Counted from the first letter of the stretch, positions 1 through 5,982 are shown. The stretch: 6,473 bases of DNA from an uncultured Lachnospiraceae bacterium (GCA_947174615.1 CAMWJQ010000241.1:1-6473); one strand, 5' to 3'. The notes: a model not told the origin generated them from the letters alone. Made by a program: numbers and translations.

Positions 1-2
1 CC

Positions 3-812
3 TTTGGAGCGTTTCCAGATGCGGCGCAAAATTTGAACCTGTTTCTGAAAGAACTGGAAGAACGGGAGAATCTCGAATTTTTGAATGCCGCGCTGCTTGC
101 GGTGCCAGTCGTCAAAGATGAAACGCTTCTGGCTGCTTTGGAGCGGGTCTGCGAAGAACTGGACGAAGAATTACGGAAAAGTTATGATTTGGTTTATCGA
201 AATGCGCGCGCTATGTCAGAGCATGTGCGAGATGAATTTATCAATCCCAAGATACCGGGTGTCGTGCGCCCTCAGCGTTTGTTTCTTCAAATAGATGATG
301 AGATAGCTTTGAAAATTAATGAGGAGCCTGAGGCAGGCGGTATTGCGGTCCATCCCTTTCTCGCGCTGATGATTCAAGAACGCTTTGGAAAAGTGCCTGC
401 CACACCGCAGGAATGGCAGCAAACACTTTTGGAGATAAAGACATTTAAGTTAAAGATTAAAAACAGGCATATTCGCGCCGGCGGCAGTACCCACTGGATT
501 TATATTGTTCCGCCTGATAAACACATTTCACTGCAAAAACCATATTATTATGCGCTTAGTGATTGGTCTTTGATCGGGCGGATGTGCAATTTAAAGAACC
601 TGGTGGTTGAACAGCTCTGTATTGAGGACTTTTCTTTTCTGGAAAATTGCAAGAATGTCGAGACGCTCTCTTTGTACAATACCAATTTTTCCGACTGCCG
701 CTTGCTGCAGAAAATGCCGAAACTAAAGAAAGTGGATTTGCGTCTGTGCCGGCTGGAGTATGAGGATGTGTTGGCAAAGCTGCAAACATCAGGAATAGAG
801 ATAGCGCGATAG
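3..812 (+). CDS. Leucine-rich-repeat protein of unknown function, 5' end cut off by window edge
   Basis: The reading frame is open to the left edge, with about ten further codons before the first possible TTG start at 33. That TTG has no well-placed ribosome binding site, so the true start is probably outside the window and the gene is partial; 269 residues are visible. Counting from the TTG, residues 1-180 are a mixed, charged region rich in Glu and Lys with no signal peptide or membrane segment, and I do not recognise it. Residues about 187-254 form three leucine-rich repeats of 22-23 residues (openings LKNLVVEQL, VETLSLYNT and LKKVDLRLC), a fold usually used for protein binding. The protein then ends within a few residues, so the repeats are C-terminal. 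The absence of an export signal in the visible part suggests a cytoplasmic protein, but the missing N-terminus leaves this open. No terminator hairpin follows. The LRR assignment is fairly safe; any role would be a guess. Confidence 0.8.
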   Translation, partial: FGAFPDAAQNLNLFLKELEERENLEFLNAALLAVPVVKDETLLAALERVCEELDEELRKSYDLVYRNARAMSEHVRDEFINPKIPGVVRPQRLFLQIDDEIALKINEEPEAGGIAVHPFLALMIQERFGKVPATPQEWQQTLLEIKTFKLKIKNRHIRAGGSTHWIYIVPPDKHISLQKPYYYALSDWSLIGRMCNLKNLVVEQLCIEDFSFLENCKNVETLSLYNTNFSDCRLLQKMPKLKKVDLRLCRLEYEDVLAKLQTSGIEIAR

Positions 813-836
813 TATGTGCTGTCAGATCCGTCTTAT

Positions 837-864
837 TTGATAATAGATAGCTGCGAAATTCAAT
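837..864 (+). promoter_or_regulatory. Weak candidate promoter for the BlaI/M56 operon
   Basis: TTGATA (837-842) matches the -35 consensus at five of six bases and is followed after 16 bp by TTCAAT (859-864), four of six. This would give a leader of about 60 nt before the repressor gene. A second possibility, TTAACG (880-885), 18 bp, GATAAT (904-909), would start transcription almost inside the ribosome binding site and is less likely. BlaI-type repressors usually control their own promoter, but I find no TACAnnTGTA operator in the gap at 813-930. Confidence 0.3.
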
Positions 865-930
865 ACAGCATTGATGTGGTTAACGTATGGAATTTCTAAC
901 GAAGATAATACAGAAAGGTGGAGGATTAGA

Positions 931-1290
931 ATGGAAGTACCAAAAATATTTGAGAGCGAGTACCGTTTCTGCGAAATCCTGTGGGAGAATGAACCCGTGA
1001 CGAGCAGTGAGCTGGTTCGTCTGTGCAATGAGGCATTGGAGTGGAAGAAATCCACTACATACACGGTAATACGCAGACTTTCTGAACGGGGTGTGCTAAA
1101 ATCCGAGGGCGCTGTCGTGACCTCGCTGATCTCTCGGGAGGATGTGCAGTCGGCAGAGAGCGCGGAGGTTGTAGAGCGCACTTTTTCCGGGTCGCTGCCA
1201 AGTTTTATTGCAGCTTTTGCGCGAAAAAAGAACCTCTCAAAGCAGGAAGTCGATGAGATTCAAAAGATTATTGATACTTATAAAGAATAG
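931..1290 (+). CDS. BlaI/MecI/CopY-family winged-helix transcriptional repressor
   Basis: This 119-residue protein has the size and pattern of the BlaI/MecI family (about 120-130 residues), cytoplasmic dimeric repressors of operons they share with an M56 sensor protease. The N-terminal winged helix spans residues about 6-70: FESEYRFCEILWENEPVTSSEL matches the family's opening helices in two parts (7-18, then 22-28), and 38-56 (W-K-K-S-T-T-Y-T-V-I-R-R-L) is the recognition helix. Residues about 75-119 are the helical dimerisation part, ending in an SKQEVDEIQKII helix. The start is ATG at 931 because GGTGGAGG (917-924) lies 6 bp upstream; an in-frame TTG at 871 lacks such a site. In staphylococcal BlaI and MecI, induction cuts an Asn-Phe bond before the last helix; the aligned position here appears to be A95-F96. 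The M56 gene follows after 25 bp, so the two are almost certainly co-transcribed. Family assignment is strong; target genes are unknown. Confidence 0.93.
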   Translation: MEVPKIFESEYRFCEILWENEPVTSSELVRLCNEALEWKKSTTYTVIRRLSERGVLKSEGAVVTSLISREDVQSAESAEVVERTFSGSLPSFIAAFARKKNLSKQEVDEIQKIIDTYKE

Positions 1291-1303
1291 GATATCGCTG
1301 AAA

Positions 1304-1310
1304 AAGGAGG
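1304..1310 (+). promoter_or_regulatory. Ribosome binding site fixing the M56 protease start
   Basis: AAGGAGG at 1304-1310 is a near-perfect Shine-Dalgarno sequence 5 bp before ATG 1316. It settles the start: the frame is open back to 1208, but those 36 extra codons overlap the end of the repressor gene, have no ribosome binding site, and would put a Lys/Arg-rich tail before the first membrane helix. Confidence 0.9.
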
Positions 1311-1315
1311 AGCAT

Positions 1316-4300
1316 ATGGCAAAAATAATAATGAGTCTCTTTATGAAGCTTTTTCACATGAGCATTTCTGCAAGCTATTTGATTCTGGCAGTCTTATTGG
1401 TGCGGTTCTTACTGCGGAAGGCACCCAAAAGAATGCGCAGTTTCTTGTGGCTTTTGGTTGGAATCCGGCTGATTTTTCCGTTTTCTATTGAATCTATCTT
1501 CAGCCTGATTCCGGATTCAAAGGTGGTGGATACATATCTCTATGAAATGGAACAGCCTGTAGACAATATCACAGCAGCTACTGCTGTGAAAAAGCCTGCC
1601 AGTCATCCGCTTCAGAATATAGACGTTTCCGCTGCTGAAATGGACAGATGGACTCCGCAGGCAGCATGGATGTTTTGTGCGAAGGTATGGATTGCCGGCG
1701 CAGCGTTGATGCTTGGATACATGCTGTTTAGTTATCTGCGGCTTAAAAGCCGTGTCAGGATGTCTGTTCCGACAGATGTTATAATTGATTACGATAATAT
1801 GAACGAGAAGCATAATTCTGTAAAGATTTATCAGAGTGATGCGATTGAAAGTCCGTTTTTGTTTGGAATCCTGCATCCGCGCATTTACATTCCGTGCTGT
1901 ATTTCGTGTGACGAGATTCCCTATGTGATTCGGCATGAACTGACACACAAAAGGAGAAAGGATTATCTGATCAAACCGTTGGGATTTCTGATCTTATCGG
2001 TCTATTGGTTCAATCCCTGTGTGTGGGCTGCCTACATTATGCTCTGTAAGGATATCGAACTGATCTGTGATGAGTATGTTGTCCGCGAGCTTGGCTCAGA
2101 ATATAAAAAAGCGTACTCACAAGCACTGCTCAACAGCACTGTGAATCACCGCATGATAGCGGCTTGTCCAATAGCCTTTGGCGAGGTCAGTGTAAAAGAG
2201 CGCGTGAAAAATGTTTTGAATTACAAGAAGCCCGCATTCTGGCTGCTGGCAGCAGCAGTGTTGGCATGTGTTATTGTACCCGTCTGCTTTATGACGCAGA
2301 AAAAGACAGATGCGTCATTACAAGCGGACACTCAAAAGGGAAATGCGGCGGCACAGACAGAACTGCAAAAGACAGATACGCCAGTACAAATGGACGCTCA
2401 AAAGGAAAATTCTGTAGATTTGATCGCCGGTGAATATGTGATGTTTCTGCCCGAACCTGAACAGGAGGAATCCGTGTATGACGATGTGTATAGCTTTACG
2501 CCCCGACTGAGTCTGGGCAAAGACGGAGAATTCTCTTTTGGCTATGATCCATTCAGCTCCTATTTGATTTTTGGGACGTATGATATTGCGTCGGATTGCG
2601 TGAAGGCAGTTACCTATGATGGAAAGTATCACTATCAGTTTACACACATTGGTCATGGTCTGCTGCGATTTGACGCAGAGGAATCTTCTGAACTGCACAA
2701 AACAAATACAGACGTGGCAGCTTCCATAGAAAATGGGTCGATTTTCGTCAAAGACGAGGTATTGTTACAGGAACAAGCCGACGCGCTGAAGCTTCCTGCT
2801 GCAGCAAAGACGATTGAACAGTGGGCGATCGCATTCTGCGACCGTGATGCCAAGACCATCCAAAAACTTGCCAGCGATGATGTGAAGCGTCAGTTCATCG
2901 AACAGGATTTGCTCGTTTCGGGCGTGGACGGTGAAGGCGATCCAGCTTCATTTGGCTGGTCAAGTCCATGGCCGTGGGGTGATATGTACTATATCGTCAG
3001 CGCGACAGAACACGCTGCCGAAATATTGTATTATGCATGGGTATCTGATCCGCATGTCACCGTTTGGCGGGAGCTGCTCACGTACAATATGGAGGATGGC
3101 ACTTGTGTCATTACGTCAGAGTCTCTGCAGCATATGGACGGCATCTGCATTGCAGAAGAATTTCATCATGCATACCCAAACGGCATTACAGAGACGATGA
3201 TGGACTATTATTCATTTAATGGGGCAGGGGAAGCCTTGAACAAGAATGCAAAAGAAAATCAGAACAGCGATATCTATAAAAAATTATTTGAGCCCGACAC
3301 GGCTGCTGTTTCACTGCTCAACATCTTGAATAATCCCAATAAAGTCGGGACGCGCGTTCGAAAATCAGCGGCGGATGAGAACATTTGTACAGTGACGTTT
3401 GAGTTTTATGAAGATGGAAGCACGGTATCGGTTCAAATGATCCGCCCATATGGTTCAGATGGCATCTGGGTTCCATATACAGAACATTCAGATACGCTCG
3501 ATTCGAGCAGTATAGCTCCGGACGCCTCGGGGCAGAACACGGAGACAGACACCGCGGCGGATACAGCATCTGTCAATCCATATATCATCAATGGGGAGAA
3601 TGTGAAGGATCTTGTGACGGAAGATGCCAGACAGCTTGAGGCGCTTTTTCCAAATCACCATGAGCGGACTTCAATAGTAGATTTTCCACAAAGTATAGAC
3701 CTCAACGGCGATGGCTTTGAGGAGAAGATTGATCTGGTGAATTTGGGTTACAATGGCGGTGACGGCGGATATGCGCTCCGGGTGACAGATGCAAGAACCG
3801 GAAAACAGATTCCGCTGCCAGACGGTTACAGTGAAGAAAATGGTTTTCCGATTTTTTCAACATACCTGACACCGGAAGGAGAAGAACCACGGTTTGTGAT
3901 ACAGATCGGAGATGAGAAAAACGCTCAGACAGTGGCAGTCCTTCTAATGGATGCGCTGTTTGAGATTTATGAACAGAACCATATGTATCATGAATTTCAA
4001 AAAGTGCTTCAAAACCAAAAGCAGGGTGAAAAGCTTTTGGCAGATGCTGTCAGCGGGTGCAATATTGTCACATACAGCGGGGAGGAGACGCCGGTTTTAT
4101 TGTTAAAGACCTATGTTTCGGGCTTTTTGGGGCATGCGGATACGCTAGGGTATGTCATTACAGAACTTCAGCTTCAGAAGGATAACACTTGGTCTGCCAG
4201 ACATTTCTTCCTGCTGGATAGTTGTGATGCGCAGGCAATTGCACGGCAAGAGGCGGAAACGGCTGAAAATAAGGCAGGCGGAAATCTTGTATATGAACAT

Positions 4301-4360
4301 AAAATGGGGAGAAATCTGATCCCATTGATGCCGGACGAACTAGAACTTCGTGCAAAATAA
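1316..4360 (+). CDS. BlaR1-like M56 membrane zinc metalloprotease with long non-PBP extracellular region
   Basis: The protein has 1014 residues, against roughly 585-600 for staphylococcal BlaR1/MecR1. The N-terminal third is a standard M56 domain: membrane helices at about 15-33, 42-56 and 118-140, then the zinc site H207-E-L-T-H211, a hydrophobic stretch at about 219-244, and D246-I-E248-L-I-C-D-E253, whose E248 is the likely third zinc ligand. A fourth membrane helix (about 308-326) leads outside. Next come three 11-residue repeats (330-362); a small beta-type module (about 368-460, with an L-x-L-x-x-D-G-x-F-x-F pattern); a second module (about 484-722) carrying SFGWSSPWPW (545-554), SDPHVTVWRE (577-586) and YGSDGIWVPY (712-721); a Ser/Thr/Asp-rich linker (about 727-752); and a last module (about 754-1005) with an Asp-rich loop DLNGDGFEE (795-803). 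The second module's motifs recur, from memory and unchecked, in M56 proteins of gut Clostridia. There is no penicillin-binding Ser-x-x-Lys / Lys-Thr-Gly set. The likely role is signal-triggered proteolysis that relieves the upstream repressor; the signal is unknown. Confidence 0.9.
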   Translation: MAKIIMSLFMKLFHMSISASYLILAVLLVRFLLRKAPKRMRSFLWLLVGIRLIFPFSIESIFSLIPDSKVVDTYLYEMEQPVDNITAATAVKKPASHPLQNIDVSAAEMDRWTPQAAWMFCAKVWIAGAALMLGYMLFSYLRLKSRVRMSVPTDVIIDYDNMNEKHNSVKIYQSDAIESPFLFGILHPRIYIPCCISCDEIPYVIRHELTHKRRKDYLIKPLGFLILSVYWFNPCVWAAYIMLCKDIELICDEYVVRELGSEYKKAYSQALLNSTVNHRMIAACPIAFGEVSVKERVKNVLNYKKPAFWLLAAAVLACVIVPVCFMTQKKTDASLQADTQKGNAAAQTELQKTDTPVQMDAQKENSVDLIAGEYVMFLPEPEQEESVYDDVYSFTPRLSLGKDGEFSFGYDPFSSYLIFGTYDIASDCVKAVTYDGKYHYQFTHIGHGLLRFDAEESSELHKTNTDVAASIENGSIFVKDEVLLQEQADALKLPAAAKTIEQWAIAFCDRDAKTIQKLASDDVKRQFIEQDLLVSGVDGEGDPASFGWSSPWPWGDMYYIVSATEHAAEILYYAWVSDPHVTVWRELLTYNMEDGTCVITSESLQHMDGICIAEEFHHAYPNGITETMMDYYSFNGAGEALNKNAKENQNSDIYKKLFEPDTAAVSLLNILNNPNKVGTRVRKSAADENICTVTFEFYEDGSTVSVQMIRPYGSDGIWVPYTEHSDTLDSSSIAPDASGQNTETDTAADTASVNPYIINGENVKDLVTEDARQLEALFPNHHERTSIVDFPQSIDLNGDGFEEKIDLVNLGYNGGDGGYALRVTDARTGKQIPLPDGYSEENGFPIFSTYLTPEGEEPRFVIQIGDEKNAQTVAVLLMDALFEIYEQNHMYHEFQKVLQNQKQGEKLLADAVSGCNIVTYSGEETPVLLLKTYVSGFLGHADTLGYVITELQLQKDNTWSARHFFLLDSCDAQAIARQEAETAENKAGGNLVYEHKMGRNLIPLMPDELELRAK
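2303..2401 (+). repeat. Three in-frame 33-bp (11-residue) tandem repeats in the M56 linker
   Basis: Right after membrane helix 4 the protein reads KTDASLQADTQ / KGNAAAQTELQ / KTDTPVQMDAQ, then KENS, an imperfect repeat of eleven residues. At DNA level the first and third units are closest: 2302-2344 and 2368-2410 match at 36 of 43 positions, offset by 66 bp, which is 22 codons. The middle unit is more diverged. The array forms a polar Gln/Lys/Asp-rich stalk between the membrane and the ectodomain. Confidence 0.8.
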
Positions 4361-4389
4361 ACAATAGTTTATATTGTATTGTGCAATAT
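4361..4389 (+). other. AT-rich inverted repeats after the M56 gene, at best a weak terminator
   Basis: Directly after the stop codon ACAATA (4361-4366) pairs with TATTGT (4372-4377) around a 5-nt loop. An overlapping alternative pairs ATATTG (4371-4376) with CAATAT (4384-4389). The stems are short, AT-only or nearly so, and no clean T-run follows. This could slow transcription or protect the 3' end, but it does not look like a canonical intrinsic terminator. Confidence 0.25.
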
Positions 4390-4452
4390 TTATGATTATT
4401 AGTACGATTTTTAAGTAAATGTGTCCAATTCTACAAAAATCTGTTCGTGAAG

Positions 4453-4481
4453 TTGACATGCTATTCGATTCGTGATAAACT
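4453..4481 (+). promoter_or_regulatory. Sigma-A type promoter of the lipoprotein gene
   Basis: A perfect -35 box TTGACA (4453-4458) is followed, after the ideal 17 bp, by TAAACT (4476-4481), which matches the -10 consensus at four of six bases. Transcription would start near 4488, giving a leader of about 50 nt before ATG 4539. It is the clearest promoter in the window and suggests the lipoprotein is transcribed separately from the BlaI/M56 operon. Confidence 0.7.
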
Positions 4482-4506
4482 GCTAAATTGTTAAGACATT
4501 AAACAA

Positions 4507-4522
4507 GAATTTATGAATTTAT
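4507..4522 (+). repeat. Tandem 8-bp repeat next to the lipoprotein ribosome binding site
   Basis: GAATTTAT occurs twice back to back (4507-4514 and 4515-4522) and runs straight into the GAGGAGAG ribosome binding site (4523-4530). The second copy helps create an in-frame ATG at 4521, which is not the likely start because it overlaps the ribosome binding site itself. Confidence 0.6.
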
Positions 4523-4538
4523 GAGGAGAGATATTAAA

Positions 4539-5120
4539 ATGAAAAAGAAAATTGTGAATGTAGTATTATCAGCAGCAGTTGTCACATCCATGATGTTTGC
4601 GATGACAGCTTGTGGTTCAAAAGATACAACACCGGCGCCGGCGGAGGATGCAGCAGTGACAAATACTGTGGCTGCAGATGCAGAGCCGGCAGCAGATGAA
4701 AGTACTGTTGCAGACGTGGCAGATGAGAGTACTGTTGCAGACACAGATGCAGCAGATGATGCTTCTGCCGGAAATGGAAACGTAGAGGATTGGATTAATT
4801 CAGAGATGGCTTCTACATATGTAACATTGTTTGATACGATGTTTGGCGGACAGATGACAACTGCATTTGAGGCAGATGGTGACACCTTGGTTTTGGCTGT
4901 TATCTTGTCAGAAGATGCGTTAGATTTAGATGGTGATTCTTTATCAGATGAGGATATGGAAGAGATGCAGGCTGCAATGCAGCAGCAGTATGACAGCACA
5001 GCAGATCAGTTTGAGCCTATCCGTGATGAACTCCGAAAAGAAGTAGGCGATGATTCTCTGACTGTACGTATTTCTTACAGACTCAGTGATGGTACAGAGT
5101 TATTTGCTCAGGATTTATAA
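4539..5120 (+). CDS. Small acidic lipoprotein, probable DUF4854-type C-terminal domain
   Basis: This is a 193-residue predicted lipoprotein. Start ATG 4539 is chosen because GAGGAGAG (4523-4530) lies 8 bp upstream and the protein then opens with a classical signal: MKKK, a hydrophobic stretch, and a lipobox M-T-A-C with lipidated Cys25. Residues 26 to about 80 are a low-complexity Ala/Asp/Thr/Pro/Glu linker without Lys after K28, containing two copies of a nine-residue unit (53-70). The C-terminal domain (about 84-193) has a G-D-T-L-V strand, an acidic segment D129-L-D-G-D-S-L-S-D-E-D139, a helical part (about 140-172) and a closing S-L-T-V-R-I-S-Y-R-L-S-D-G-T-E-L strand pair. This order resembles DUF4854 proteins of Clostridia as I remember them; that name is unverified and the family's function is unknown. 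It should be anchored on the outer face of the membrane. It has its own promoter and a strong terminator, so it is mainly monocistronic. Confidence 0.88.
   Translation: MKKKIVNVVLSAAVVTSMMFAMTACGSKDTTPAPAEDAAVTNTVAADAEPAADESTVADVADESTVADTDAADDASAGNGNVEDWINSEMASTYVTLFDTMFGGQMTTAFEADGDTLVLAVILSEDALDLDGDSLSDEDMEEMQAAMQQQYDSTADQFEPIRDELRKEVGDDSLTVRISYRLSDGTELFAQDL
4692..4742 (+). repeat. Two tandem 27-bp units in the lipoprotein linker
   Basis: The 24-bp stretches 4692-4715 and 4719-4742 are identical except for one base (a synonymous GAA/GAG change) and lie exactly 27 bp, or nine codons, apart. They encode DESTVADVA (53-61) followed by DESTVADTD (62-70). The near-identity points to a recent in-frame duplication by slippage or recombination in a linker with little constraint. 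Confidence 0.85.
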
Positions 5121-5121
5121 T
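5116..5121 (+). promoter_or_regulatory. Possible -10 box for the YdcF gene, overlapping the lipoprotein stop codon
   Basis: TATAAT at 5116-5121 is a perfect -10 sequence that contains the lipoprotein stop codon. The hexamer 17 bp upstream (TACAGA, 5093-5098) matches the -35 consensus at only three positions and there is no extended -10 TG. If used, transcription would start near 5128 and the terminator hairpin would sit in the leader of the YdcF mRNA. This is speculative. Confidence 0.2.
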
Positions 5122-5144
5122 GAAGAGCATCGTTTTATAGAACA

Positions 5145-5178
5145 AAAAAAGCGGCAGAGTTTTTTCTGCCGCTTTTTT
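5145..5178 (+). terminator. Strong intrinsic terminator after the lipoprotein gene
   Basis: Bases 5145-5158 (six A, then GCGGCAGA) pair perfectly with 5165-5178 (TCTGCCGC, then six T) around the 6-nt loop GTTTTT. The eight-bp mostly GC core followed by a T-run is a textbook Rho-independent terminator. The A-run on the left makes it symmetrical, so it could also stop transcription from the right, although no minus-strand gene is present. It begins 24 bp after the lipoprotein stop and ends 30 bp before the YdcF start. Confidence 0.93.
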
Positions 5179-5208
5179 GCACAGGTCCATACAGGGGAAA
5201 TAAAGAAA

Positions 5209-5982
5209 ATGATGAAAATACTAAAAATAATAAGAATATTCTTGTTTTTGTTTGGAATTGCAGGATTTGGCGGTTTTTTTATGCCTGTTGTGAGAAGGCG
5301 GATACTAAATGTCGGAAACGCGGCAGGAATCATAATCTGTGCCTGTATCGTACTCTATTCGCTGTTTATGCCGACTGTGCATAAAATGCTGCGTGTACTC
5401 TGGCAGAGGATGATTGGAAAGATTCTATTGAGTATTCTCGCAGCAGGTGTCGTTTTGGGTGTGATTCTTGTAGTCATAATGACCACGCTGATGATCAAGG
5501 CTGCAGGCACGCCTGCTGTGCCGAATGCGACTGTGGTTGTACTGGGCTGTAAGGTTTACGGAGAACGTCCCAGCATCGCTTTAGAGGAGCGGCTAAAAGC
5601 TGCATTAGCCTATCTGAATGCCAATCCTGATTCGGCATGTATTGTATCCGGCGGTCAGGGTGCCGACGAGACGATTTCCGAGGCGGAATGTATGTATCTT
5701 TATCTTGTAAAGAATGGTATTGCGTCAAAACGTATTTACAAAGAAGATCAATCTACTACAACGCGCGAGAATCTTGCCTTTTCCTATGAAATTATCAAAG
5801 AACAAGGACTCAATGAACAGATTGCGATTGCGACTAATAATTATCATGAGTACCGCGCTGGCAAAGTCGCGGAGGGGCTTGGGCTGGAATACGGCGCTGT
5901 CTCTGGGGAAACTGCGCTGTGGCTGCTTCCGACATACTATGCCCGGGAATTACTGGCTATATTATATGAATGGGTTTTTTAA
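5209..5982 (+). CDS. YdcF family (DUF218) membrane protein, three TM helices
   Basis: This 257-residue protein has an N-terminal membrane part with helices at about 7-28, 36-54 and 70-96, followed by a DUF218 domain (about 106-235). Family hallmarks are V-V-V-L-G-C-K (109-115) with R120-P121-S122 and E126/R128 after it; I-V-S-G-G-Q-G (145-151); E158-A-E160; the S-T-T-T-R-E-N-L helix cap (182-189); and an I-A-I-A-T-N-N-Y-H strand. DUF218 proteins include E. coli SanA, ElyC and YdcF, which are linked to envelope integrity or of unknown activity; no reaction can be assigned. ATG 5209 (or the adjacent ATG 5212) is chosen because GGGG (5194-5197) is a weak ribosome binding site 11-14 bp upstream, and upstream codons would translate through the terminator hairpin. 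The tail (about 236-257) is an aromatic, Leu-rich helix. The short distance to the upstream terminator leaves its promoter unclear. Confidence 0.9.
   Translation: MMKILKIIRIFLFLFGIAGFGGFFMPVVRRRILNVGNAAGIIICACIVLYSLFMPTVHKMLRVLWQRMIGKILLSILAAGVVLGVILVVIMTTLMIKAAGTPAVPNATVVVLGCKVYGERPSIALEERLKAALAYLNANPDSACIVSGGQGADETISEAECMYLYLVKNGIASKRIYKEDQSTTTRENLAFSYEIIKEQGLNEQIAIATNNYHEYRAGKVAEGLGLEYGAVSGETALWLLPTYYARELLAILYEWVF

Noticed and set aside
862..913. Two AATACAG sequences (862-868 and 907-913) that contain the TACA half-site of BlaI-type operators.
   Set aside because: They are direct copies 45 bp apart, with no TGTA partner at the right spacing, so they do not make a BlaI dyad.
871..930. An alternative TTG start 20 codons upstream for the repressor.
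   Set aside because: It has no ribosome binding site, while ATG 931 has GGTGGAGG 6 bp upstream and gives the normal family length and N-terminus.
1208..1315. An upstream extension of the M56 reading frame overlapping the end of the repressor gene.
   Set aside because: The AAGGAGG at 1304-1310 points to ATG 1316, and the extension is a Lys/Arg-rich shadow of the repressor's coding sequence.
2510..2521. A Ser-Leu-Gly-Lys sequence (S399-K402) in the M56 ectodomain that formally fits the Ser-x-x-Lys acylation motif of BlaR1.
   Set aside because: It lies in a beta-strand-like L-x-L-x-x-D-G-x-F pattern without the Ser-x-Asn or Lys-Thr-Gly partners and without the surrounding helix of a PBP fold.
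4489..4498. A TGT-TAAG-ACA dyad near the predicted transcription start of the lipoprotein gene as a BlaI operator.
   Set aside because: The half-sites are in the opposite order to TACAnnTGTA and only three bases long, easily a chance match in AT-rich DNA.
4511..4999. A 162-codon open frame on the minus strand opposite the lipoprotein gene, rich in Ser and Ala.
   Set aside because: It mirrors the Ala/Asp/Thr-rich codons of the lipoprotein, has no ribosome binding site or recognisable domain, and the plus-strand gene has a signal peptide, promoter and terminator.
5086..5208. A 41-codon upstream extension of the YdcF frame overlapping the lipoprotein end.
   Set aside because: It would be translated straight through the terminator hairpin, lacks a ribosome binding site and adds a charged, unrelated N-terminus before the first membrane helix.
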